From an uncultured Oscillospiraceae bacterium (GTDB taxonomy: Bacteria > Bacillota > Clostridia > Oscillospirales > Oscillospiraceae): 5,249 nucleotides of DNA. Positions 1-5,151 of this stretch are shown here, in pieces; position 1 is the stretch's first letter; every line of letters begins with the position of its first letter. The translations under genes and the position numbers were made by a program. A model generated the notes under the pieces. The model did not search any database and was not told the DNA's origin. It saw nothing but the letters and a program-made list of their open reading frames with translations. The DNA lies in NCBI GenBank assembly GCA_900752445.1, contig CAADVN010000029.1, positions 1 through 5,249 on the forward strand, in the 5' to 3' direction.

Positions 1-1
1 G

Positions 2-115
2 TGTTGCCGCGCGCCCCCCCCCTCTCGGGTGGGGCCGCCTGCCGCCGCCGAGGCCAGCGAGTTCATTGCAAAGCACCTGCACATCTCCATAGCCCGGGCC
101 TATTACCGGCACTGA
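2..115 (+). CDS. C-terminal tail of a truncated gene, possibly glutamine synthetase
   Basis: Only the last 37 codons are in the window, ending in TGA at 113-115. The last 21 residues (from codon 50-52) read like ordinary protein, EASEFIAKHLHISIARAYYR plus a final H. The part before them, over the C-rich stretch, is low-complexity Pro/Ala/Arg sequence. I do not firmly recognise it. The spacing of E-x-S-x-FI, Leu, Ile and Tyr loosely resembles the end of type I glutamine synthetases, where a similar helix precedes the terminal segment. Clostridial glnA is also often followed by an ANTAR regulator, as here. Both points are suggestive only, and the protein would end earlier than a usual GlnA. A 9-C run inside the frame makes the upstream reading frame uncertain. 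The next gene starts 34 bp later, so co-transcription is likely. Confidence 0.4.
   Translation, partial: CCRAPPPSRVGPPAAAEASEFIAKHLHISIARAYYRH
14..34. repeat. 9-base C homopolymer forming a C/G stem-loop
   Basis: Nine consecutive C bases (14-22) are followed by TCTC and then GGG-T-GGGG (27-34). The G-run can pair back on the C-run (C20-22 with G27-29 and C15-18 with G31-34, with a C/T mismatch between). It lies in the coding frame of the truncated upstream gene. It could be a slippage-prone tract, a local hairpin or a base-calling error near a contig end. Confidence 0.5.
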
Positions 116-137
116 GCCGGGCTTCAGCCTGTTGAAG
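91..137 (+). promoter_or_regulatory. Two overlapping hairpins before the ANTAR gene, one covering its SD
   Basis: Arms AGCCCGG (91-97) and CCGGGCT (117-123) form a perfect 7-bp inverted repeat spanning the stop codon of the upstream gene. A second perfect 5-bp stem, CTTCA (122-126) with TGAAG (133-137), closes a six-base loop GCCTGT. Its 3' arm enters the ribosome binding site of the ANTAR gene (135-143). The two stems share bases 122-123, so they are mutually exclusive, as expected of a switch. No T-tract follows, so neither is an intrinsic terminator. The pairing is seen directly; regulation is inference. Confidence 0.35.
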
Positions 138-143
138 GGAGGG
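135..143 (+). promoter_or_regulatory. Ribosome binding site of the ANTAR gene (decides the start)
   Basis: AAGGGAGGG lies 6 bases before the ATG at 150. An in-frame TTG at 132 would put this Shine-Dalgarno sequence inside the coding region, so ATG 150 is the better start. Confidence 0.75.
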
Positions 144-149
144 TCGGAC

Positions 150-734
150 ATGGTCTTCCGTGAGCGCAGCTATGCCGTGCTCGTGGTCTCGGCCTCAGAA
201 AAATTCAACACAGCCATGCATGAGCTCCTGCCCATGACCGACTTCTGGCCTGTGGACTATGCGGGCAGCGTGAGCGAGGCGCGCCGCAGGCTCTTTGAGA
301 CGGAATACGACCTCGTGCTCATAAATTCGCCCCTGCCGGACGACTTCGGCGTGAGGCTCGCCACGGGCATCTGCTCGGATTCCGGCTCGGGCGTGCTGCT
401 CTTTGTAAAGGCGGCGCTCTATGAGGACGTGTGCTCCAAGGTGACGGAGTACGGCGTGCTCACGGTGTCGAAACCCAGCTCGGTGCAGGTAATACGCCAG
501 TCCCTGCGCGTGCTATGTGCCACGCGCGAGCGGCTGCGCATGATGGAGCAGCGCCAGGCCACGGTCGAGGACAAGATCGAGGAGATCCGCCTCGTGAACC
601 GGGCCAAGTGGCTGCTCATAGAGCGGCTCGGCATGACCGAGGCCGAGGCGCACAGATATATCGAAAAGCAGGCCATGGACCAGCGCATCTCCAAGCGAGA
701 GCTGGCCTCGAACCTGATAAAGACCTACGAATGA
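150..734 (+). CDS. ANTAR-domain response regulator with degenerate receiver (putative antiterminator)
   Basis: This 194-residue cytoplasmic protein has a receiver-like domain at about 8-120, a helical and probably coiled-coil linker at 122-145, and an ANTAR domain at about 142-191 (pattern K-x2-EIRLVNRAKWLL, EAEAH, KQAMD, SKRELA). ANTAR domains bind paired hexaloop hairpins in nascent RNA and prevent termination, typically of nitrogen-use genes. The length and order match the NasT/AmiR-like family. The receiver looks unable to take phosphate in the usual way. The expected aspartate in the DLVLxD strand is Asn59, and the acidic pair near residues 14-17 is Ser-Ala-Ser-Glu. The Thr/Ser position near 86-87 is Val-Lys, and only the conserved Lys (108, in VSKP) remains. 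Signal input is therefore probably by a partner or ligand. It sits 34 bp after the truncated gene and 16 bp before pyrG, probably in one operon. The domain call is strong; the RNA targets are unknown. Confidence 0.88.
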   Translation: MVFRERSYAVLVVSASEKFNTAMHELLPMTDFWPVDYAGSVSEARRRLFETEYDLVLINSPLPDDFGVRLATGICSDSGSGVLLFVKAALYEDVCSKVTEYGVLTVSKPSSVQVIRQSLRVLCATRERLRMMEQRQATVEDKIEEIRLVNRAKWLLIERLGMTEAEAHRYIEKQAMDQRISKRELASNLIKTYE

Positions 735-750
735 GCGGGAGGCGCGGGAT

Positions 751-2346
751 ATGACAAAGCACATTTTCGTCACGGGCGGCGTGGTCTCGGGGCTCGGCAA
801 GGGCATCACGGCAGCGTCCCTGGGCAGGCTGTTAAAGGCGCGCGGCCTCAAGGTCGCGGCCCAGAAGCTCGACCCCTACATAAACGTGGACCCAGGCACT
901 ATGAGCCCCTACCAGCACGGCGAGGTCTACGTCACCACGGACGGCGCCGAGACCGACCTAGACCTCGGGCACTACGAGAGGTTCATAGACGAGGACCTCA
1001 ACAGCCTCTCTAACCTCACGACTGGCCGGGTCTATTCGAGCGTCATACAGAAGGAGCGGCGCGGTGAGTATCTGGGCCGTACCGTCCAGACCATCCCTCA
1101 CATCACGGACGAGATAAAATCCAGCATCCGCGCCCTCGCCGAGCGCACAGGCGCCGACGTGCTCATAACCGAGATAGGCGGCACCATCGGGGACATCGAG
1201 GGCCAGCCCTTCATAGAGGCCATACGCCAGATAGGCCGCGAGTCCGGGCGCGGCAACGCGCTTTACGTCCATGTCACGCTGGTGCCCTACCTGCGCGCCT
1301 CTGGCGAGCACAAGTCCAAGCCCACCCAACACTCGGTAAAGGAGCTGCAGGGCCTCGGCGTCTCGCCGGACATCATCGTCCTGCGCAGCGACGAGCCCAT
1401 AGAGGACAGGGCCATCTTCCGCAAGGTGGCGGGCTTCTGCAATGTGGCCGAGGACTGCGTCATAGGCAATGTCACGCTGCCGAACCTCTACGAGGCGCCG
1501 CTGATGCTCGAGGAGGCGGGCCTCGCAAGGGTCGTCTGCCGTGAGCTGGGGCTTGAGACGCCGGAGCCGGACCTCACCGAGTGGCGCGCCATGGTGGAAC
1601 GCATGCGCTCTCCGCTCAGGCGCGTGCGCATCGGCCTCGTGGGCAAGTACGTGAAGCTGCACGACGCCTACCTCTCCGTCGCCGAGGCCCTGAGGCACGC
1701 GGCCTGGGCCCAGGACGCCTGCGTGGACATAGACTGGATAGACGCAGAGGAGATGGAGAGCCCCGAGGGCGCGGCGGCACTGAGCGGGCTCGACGGCATC
1801 ATCGTGCCGTGCGGCTTCGGCTGCCGCGGTACAGAGGGCATGTTCGCAGCCGCAAGATATGCCAGGGAGAACCACGTGCCCTACTTCGGCATCTGCCTCG
1901 GCATGCAGACGGCGGTCATCGAGTTCGCGCGCGACGCAGCGGGGCTCGAGGGCGCAAATTCCGGCGAGTTCGACCCCGAAAGCCCGCACAAGGTCATAGA
2001 TTTCATGCCCGGCCAGAGCGAAGACGTGGACAAGGGCGGCACCCTGCGCCTCGGCGGATATCCCTGCGTCATCGCCGAGGGCACGACGCTCCTGCGCTGC
2101 TACGGCGAGCGTGAGATCGTCGAGCGCCACCGGCACCGCTACGAGTTCAACAACGACTACCGTGAGCTTCTTCAGGCCAAGGGCCTGACGCTCAGCGGCC
2201 TGTCTCCTGACGGGCGGCTGGTCGAAGCCGTGGAGCTCTCCGGCGAGCGCTTCTTTGTCGGGGTACAGTACCATCCCGAGTTCAAGTCCAGGCCGAACCG
2301 GCCGCACCCGTTGTTCATGGCCTTCATTTTCGCCGCCCTGTCATGA
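751..2346 (+). CDS. pyrG: CTP synthase (glutamine-hydrolysing)
   Basis: Converts UTP, ATP and glutamine to CTP, the last step of pyrimidine nucleotide synthesis, in the cytosol. The 531 residues are a normal full length. The synthetase domain (1-270) begins with the P-loop around VTGGVVSGLGKG (Lys17). It carries the conserved YINVDPGTMSPYQHGEVYVT stretch, the metal/triphosphate residues Asp71 and Glu141 (TEIGGTIGDIEG), and the KSKPTQHSVKEL segment (188-199). The class I amidotransferase domain (about 292-531) has nucleophile Cys382 in GICLGMQ, with His508 and Glu510 in QYHPEF completing the triad. ERHRHRYEFNN (458-468) is also present. Oddly, the usual PGGFG loop reads PCGFGC, with Cys354 in place of the first Gly and a second Cys at 358. 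ATG 751 is preceded by GGGAGG (737-742) at 8 bases. No terminator follows the gene, so transcripts may run into the vWA gene. Confidence 0.97.
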   Translation: MTKHIFVTGGVVSGLGKGITAASLGRLLKARGLKVAAQKLDPYINVDPGTMSPYQHGEVYVTTDGAETDLDLGHYERFIDEDLNSLSNLTTGRVYSSVIQKERRGEYLGRTVQTIPHITDEIKSSIRALAERTGADVLITEIGGTIGDIEGQPFIEAIRQIGRESGRGNALYVHVTLVPYLRASGEHKSKPTQHSVKELQGLGVSPDIIVLRSDEPIEDRAIFRKVAGFCNVAEDCVIGNVTLPNLYEAPLMLEEAGLARVVCRELGLETPEPDLTEWRAMVERMRSPLRRVRIGLVGKYVKLHDAYLSVAEALRHAAWAQDACVDIDWIDAEEMESPEGAAALSGLDGIIVPCGFGCRGTEGMFAAARYARENHVPYFGICLGMQTAVIEFARDAAGLEGANSGEFDPESPHKVIDFMPGQSEDVDKGGTLRLGGYPCVIAEGTTLLRCYGEREIVERHRHRYEFNNDYRELLQAKGLTLSGLSPDGRLVEAVELSGERFFVGVQYHPEFKSRPNRPHPLFMAFIFAALS

Positions 2347-2373
2347 CCTTTCACCTGCCTCCGGCATAGTATG
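2345..2373 (+). promoter_or_regulatory. Weak promoter candidate before the vWA gene (SigK-like spacing)
   Basis: GAC (2345-2347) and CATAGTATG (2365-2373) are 17 bases apart. This resembles the mother-cell sporulation sigma-K pattern (AC, 16-17 bases, CATAnnnTA), except for the last base. No good TTGACA/TATAAT pair is visible in the 61-bp gap. The match is short enough to be chance, and read-through from pyrG is the alternative. Confidence 0.2.
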
Positions 2374-2376
2374 GCA

Positions 2377-2398
2377 TCGGGGAGACCCCGAAAGGAGG
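2377..2398 (+). promoter_or_regulatory. GC hairpin abutting the ribosome binding site of the vWA gene
   Basis: TCGGGG (2377-2382) and CCCCGA (2386-2391) form a perfect 6-bp stem around a 3-base AGA loop. The last paired A is the first base of the near-perfect Shine-Dalgarno AAAGGAGG (2391-2398), which lies 9 bases before ATG 2408. It is not a terminator because no T-tract follows. It could stabilise the 5' end of the mRNA or modulate initiation; this is inference. Confidence 0.5.
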
Positions 2399-2407
2399 CA
2401 GCACCAC

Positions 2408-3736
2408 ATGGGTGTGACCAATTCCAACAAGACTGCGGACGCCGCGGCAATATGCTGCGGCGATTCCTTCAAAATGGCCCTTGCCCTCACGGCAGCGCCG
2501 GATATCGTGGAGAATCCGACGGATATCGTGCTGGCGCTCGACTGCTCCGGAAGTATGAGCGGCGCGCCGCTCGTGGATATGAAGGCAGGGGCCAGGACTT
2601 TTATAGACATCATCGCCGAATCCACAGGCGGGGCCGGGACAGGTGAGATAGGCTCAGGCAGCCGCATGGCCATCGTGAGCTTTGCCGCCGACGCCGCTGC
2701 TGAAACTCAGCTCATCACCTCGGTGTCCCAGCTCAAGGCGGCGGTGGATTCGCTCTCCGCCGGCGGCGGCACCAACCACGGCGAGGCCTTCCAGACAGCC
2801 CAGGGCCTCTTTCAGGCCGGCTCGCAGAACGCGCGGGTCATCGTCATGTTCACAGACGGTGTCACGACCTCCGGCCCGGCTCCGGCACCGATAGCCGCTG
2901 CGGCCAGGGCGGCGGGGACCATCATCTACTGTATCGGCCTCATCGGAAGCGACGGGCTGAACGTCGCTGCCCTGAACGATTGGGCGACTGACCCCGACGC
3001 CTCGCATGTCGCGGTGACGCCCGACGCCGCCGACCTCGAGGCGCTGTTCGCAGAGCTCGCGGCAAATATCTCAAAGCCCGGCGCTACGGATGTGCTCATA
3101 AAGGAGAAGCTGGCGGATGATTTCGAGCTCGTGGATATCGAGCCGCCCGCCGTGGGTACGGCCATCATCACCGGCACGCGCAGCCTGCGCTGGGGCATAG
3201 ACTCCCTCGGCACAGCCTCCAGCGAGAGCGCCGTGCTGCGCTTTCTCGTAAGGCACGTAGGTCACACGACGGGCATAATCAAGGTGAATTCTGAGATAGA
3301 GTACACCGACAACGAGGGCAACGAGGCCATTTTTCCGAACCCGGAAGTCTATGTGGACTGCGGCGAGGTAGTGCGCCCCGACCCCTGTCCCGAGCCGCGT
3401 GAGATATGCCTTCGCGGCTGTGAGGACGCCGTCGAGGCCGAGCTGGGAGACCTGTTCATAGCCTCGCCCGGACGGATAGTCGAGCTGAACGTGAACATCC
3501 GCGCGGTCTGCCCGCATAAACGTGTCGCGCTGGCCGTGCTGCTTGAGGACTGCTTTGAGGGCGGCTTCCGCTCGCTGAAGACCTTCACGCTGCCCGCACA
3601 TTGCGGCTCCGGCTGCAGGGACCTGCGCGTCGAGGGCATACGCTTCGCAGTCCCCGACAGCGTCTGCCACTGTCAAAAGCGCAGGATGCGCGTGAGCCTC
3701 CTGGCAAACTATATGGATACCGACTCCGGTGATTGA
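2408..3736 (+). CDS. von Willebrand factor A domain protein with Cys-rich C-terminal domain
   Basis: This 442-residue protein has no signal peptide, transmembrane segment or sorting motif visible. A vWA domain (about 38-222) has a complete metal-ion-dependent adhesion site: DCSGS (Asp45, Ser47, Ser49), Thr122 in GGGTNHG and Asp150 in FTDG. It should therefore bind a divalent metal and a protein ligand. Residues 223-318 (from KPGATDVLIKEKLADDFELV) look like a beta-rich DUF11/Ig-like module. The C-terminal part (318-442) has ten cysteines (318, 327, 334, 338, 368, 382, 399, 403, 420, 422) and ends NYMDTDSGD. From memory, similar tails (VCPxKRVALAV, CRDxRV, YxDTD) occur in uncharacterised clostridial vWA proteins; this is unverified. 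The start is ATG 2408, with AAAGGAGG 9 bases before it. The frame stays open upstream into pyrG, but nothing there supports a start. The gene lies 61 bp after pyrG and is closed by a terminator. Its function is unknown; a spore-coat or other mother-cell or intracellular assembly role is only a hypothesis. Confidence 0.85.
   Translation: MGVTNSNKTADAAAICCGDSFKMALALTAAPDIVENPTDIVLALDCSGSMSGAPLVDMKAGARTFIDIIAESTGGAGTGEIGSGSRMAIVSFAADAAAETQLITSVSQLKAAVDSLSAGGGTNHGEAFQTAQGLFQAGSQNARVIVMFTDGVTTSGPAPAPIAAAARAAGTIIYCIGLIGSDGLNVAALNDWATDPDASHVAVTPDAADLEALFAELAANISKPGATDVLIKEKLADDFELVDIEPPAVGTAIITGTRSLRWGIDSLGTASSESAVLRFLVRHVGHTTGIIKVNSEIEYTDNEGNEAIFPNPEVYVDCGEVVRPDPCPEPREICLRGCEDAVEAELGDLFIASPGRIVELNVNIRAVCPHKRVALAVLLEDCFEGGFRSLKTFTLPAHCGSGCRDLRVEGIRFAVPDSVCHCQKRRMRVSLLANYMDTDSGD
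2499..2530 (+). repeat. 11-bp direct repeat inside the vWA gene
   Basis: CGGATATCGTG occurs at 2499-2509 and 2520-2530, a 21-bp (7-codon) period, giving two DIV motifs just before the MIDAS strand. It could be a small in-frame duplication or chance. Confidence 0.5.
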
Positions 3737-3741
3737 TTCGC

Positions 3742-3780
3742 AAAGCTGAGAAGCGTCCCGCCTCTCAGCTTTTTTCTTTT
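3742..3780 (+). terminator. Intrinsic terminator after the vWA gene
   Basis: A perfect 10-bp stem pairs AAAGCTGAGA (3742-3751) with TCTCAGCTTT (3763-3772). The loop can add a small GCG/CGC pairing. A T-rich tract runs to 3780 (TTTTTT, C, TTTT). It begins 5 bases after the stop codon and closes the upstream transcription unit. There is no matching T-tract on the other strand, so it acts on the + strand only. Confidence 0.93.
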
Positions 3781-3800
3781 CCGCGCGCGGCCCTCCTCAG

Positions 3801-3857
3801 ACTCTACAAGCATTGTAAAATTTCAAAAAGCCCTTGACTTTGTATCCATTGTAGAGT
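3801..3857 (+). promoter_or_regulatory. Operator-like array of TACAA/TTGTA half-sites around the promoter
   Basis: TACAA-GCA-TTGTA (3805-3817) is a perfect hyphenated palindrome upstream of the -35 box. TTGTA recurs at 3840-3844 and 3849-3853, between -35 and -10. CATTGTA occurs at both 3811-3817 and 3847-3853. The outer arms ACTCTACAA (3801-3809) and TTGTAGAGT (3849-3857) form a perfect 9-bp inverted repeat. Repeated half-sites on both sides of -35 suggest a dimeric repressor, possibly looping or binding cooperatively. The TACA/TGTA core recalls BlaI/MecI/CopY-type or GntR-type sites, but no regulator gene is in the window. Confidence 0.6.
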
Positions 3858-3864
3858 TTAGAAT
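3834..3864 (+). promoter_or_regulatory. Sigma-A-type promoter for the aminotransferase-gdhA operon
   Basis: The -35 is TTGACT (3834-3839, 5/6 match) and the -10 is TAGAAT (3859-3864, 5/6 match). The spacer is 19 bases, longer than the ideal 17, as often seen at regulated promoters. Transcription would start near 3870-3873, giving a leader of about 75 bases. Confidence 0.65.
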
Positions 3865-3947
3865 AAGTATAAGGATATATTGCCCGAGTATGGCAAATAT
3901 TTTCGGGAATATTGTGCATTTCTTACAAATACGAAGGAGGAATATGA
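3865..3947 (+). other. AT-rich 5' leader of the aminotransferase with weak hairpins
   Basis: The leader holds two overlapping, mutually exclusive short stems: CCCGA (3883-3887) with TCGGG (3903-3907), and AATATT (3896-3901) with AATATT (3908-3913) around a TTCGGG loop. It is too short for most riboswitches or a T-box, and I recognise no known RNA family. It ends in AAGGAGG (3934-3940), 7 bases before ATG 3948. Confidence 0.3.
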
Positions 3948-5126
3948 ATGTTCAACAAAACGGCATACGGGCTCGGCAGCGTGCGCTCTTATATCCGCGA
4001 GGTCTTTGAGTACGGCCGCCAGCAGGCAAAGATCGTGGGCGAGGAAAATGTCTTCGACTACAGCCTCGGCAACCCCTCCATCCCAGCGCCGGATAAGGTC
4101 AACGAGAGCATAATAAACATACTCAATACCGAGAGCAGCATCAAGGTGCACGGCTACACCAGCGGCCCGGGCGACGACTGCATCAGGCAGGCCGTTGCAA
4201 AGAACCTCACCGAGCGCTTCGGCAAGGTCATCCGTCCGGCGAACCTCTTTTTCACCTGCGGCGCGGCCCCCGCGCTCATGACCGCGCTCACCGCCCTCGC
4301 CTGCGAGGACAGCGAGGTCATCGCCATCGCGCCCTTCTTCCCCGAGTACAAGCCCTTTATCGAGAGCTCCGGCAACAAGTTCGTCATGGTCCCGGCCGAC
4401 ACCACGAGCTTCCAGATAGACCTCGCCGCGCTCGAGAGCCTCGTAAACGAGCACACCCAGGCCATAATCATAAACTCCCCGAACAATCCCTCCGGCGTCG
4501 TCTTCAGCCAGGAGACGCTCGAGAAGGTCGGCGCCATCCTCGGCGCGGCGGCGGAGAAGTACGGCCACCCCGTCTATATAATCGCCGACGAACCCTACCG
4601 TGAGCTGGTCTATGACGGCGTCGAGGTGCCGTTTATCCCGAATGTGTATAAGGACACCATCGTCTGCTACTCTTGGTCGAAGTCGCTCTCCCTGCCTGGC
4701 GAGCGTATCGGCTATGTCCTCGTCGCCGACGACGTGACCGACGCGCCCGAGCTCACCGCCGCCGTCGCCGGCGCGGCGCGTATGCTGGGCCACGTCTGCG
4801 CCCCGTCGCTCATCCAGAAGGCCGTCGCCCTCTGCTGCGACATCATGCCCGACCTCGAGGCCTACGACGTGAACCGCAACCTGCTCTATAACGGCCTGAC
4901 CGAGATAGGCTACGAGTGCGCGAAGCCGCAGGGCGCGTTCTACCTCTTCGTCAAGGCCCCGGGCGGCGACGCCATGGCCTTCGCGGAAAAGGCAAAGAAA
5001 AAGAACCTGCTCATCGTCCCCTCCGACTCCTTCGGCGTACCCGGCTACTTCAGGCTGAGCTACTGCGTGTCCAAGGAGATGATAGAGCGCTCGCTGCCCG
5101 CGTTCAAGGAAGTTTTCAACGACTGA
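3948..5126 (+). CDS. PLP-dependent aminotransferase, class I/II (aspartate aminotransferase-like)
   Basis: This 392-residue cytosolic enzyme is full length for fold-type I aminotransferases. It moves an amino group between an amino acid and a 2-oxo acid, usually with glutamate/2-oxoglutarate as one pair. Visible family features are FDYSLGNPS (36-44), TCGAAPALMTAL (103-114, PLP phosphate region) and INSPNNPSG (175-183, with the ring-contacting Asn). IADEPYREL (212-220) contains Asp214, which pairs with the pyridine nitrogen, and SWSKSLSLPGERIGY (242-256) contains Schiff-base Lys245. YFRLSYC (367-373) contains Arg369, which binds the substrate carboxylate. The pattern resembles a clostridial group usually annotated as aspartate aminotransferase; the true substrate cannot be read from sequence. 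Codons are strongly skewed to C-ending forms, suggesting high expression. It follows its own promoter and operator array and is 25 bp before gdhA, so the pair probably cycles glutamate in amino-acid fermentation or assimilation. Confidence 0.93.
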   Translation: MFNKTAYGLGSVRSYIREVFEYGRQQAKIVGEENVFDYSLGNPSIPAPDKVNESIINILNTESSIKVHGYTSGPGDDCIRQAVAKNLTERFGKVIRPANLFFTCGAAPALMTALTALACEDSEVIAIAPFFPEYKPFIESSGNKFVMVPADTTSFQIDLAALESLVNEHTQAIIINSPNNPSGVVFSQETLEKVGAILGAAAEKYGHPVYIIADEPYRELVYDGVEVPFIPNVYKDTIVCYSWSKSLSLPGERIGYVLVADDVTDAPELTAAVAGAARMLGHVCAPSLIQKAVALCCDIMPDLEAYDVNRNLLYNGLTEIGYECAKPQGAFYLFVKAPGGDAMAFAEKAKKKNLLIVPSDSFGVPGYFRLSYCVSKEMIERSLPAFKEVFND

Positions 5127-5151
5127 GACCGAACAGAAGGAGGTTAACATA

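Noticed and set aside
132..149. In-frame TTG as an earlier start of the ANTAR gene
   Set aside because: It would place the AAGGGAGGG ribosome binding site inside the coding sequence; ATG 150 has that site at proper spacing.
116..149. ANTAR-type dual hexaloop RNA target before the ANTAR gene
   Set aside because: The one hexaloop found (GCCTGT) lacks A at position 1 and G at position 4, there is no second matching hairpin, and no terminator overlaps it.
958..2307. 449-codon open frame on the minus strand opposite pyrG
   Set aside because: It is the antisense shadow of pyrG, produced by GC-rich codon bias. It lacks a recognisable domain, and the + strand encodes a textbook CTP synthase.
2377..2391. 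Hairpin between pyrG and vWA as a terminator
   Set aside because: No T-tract follows; the stem runs straight into the Shine-Dalgarno sequence.
2255..2407. N-terminal extension of the vWA gene overlapping the end of pyrG
   Set aside because: The extension is Ser/Pro/Arg-rich shadow of pyrG, while ATG 2408 has a near-perfect SD and starts a sensible protein.
3781..3790. Perfect palindrome CCGCGCGCGG after the terminator
   Set aside because: A simple alternating GC run; short, with no second copy or promoter relation seen.
3818..3832. Possible CodY box (AAATTTCAAAAAG-like)
   Set aside because: About five mismatches to the 15-base consensus in an AT-rich patch; not distinguishable from chance, and the TTGTA repeats explain the region better.
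3890..4009. 39-codon upstream ORF in the aminotransferase leader, overlapping its start
   Set aside because: The only purine-rich stretch (AAGGA, 3871-3875) is 14 bases away, the peptide shows no attenuator-like codon run, and the ATG at 3944 in the same frame is too close to the SD.
3858..5150. 430-codon open frame on the minus strand opposite the aminotransferase
   Set aside because: The low-complexity Ala/Gly/Val/Leu-rich translation mirrors the aminotransferase codons; there is no domain, and it would run through the promoter and leader.
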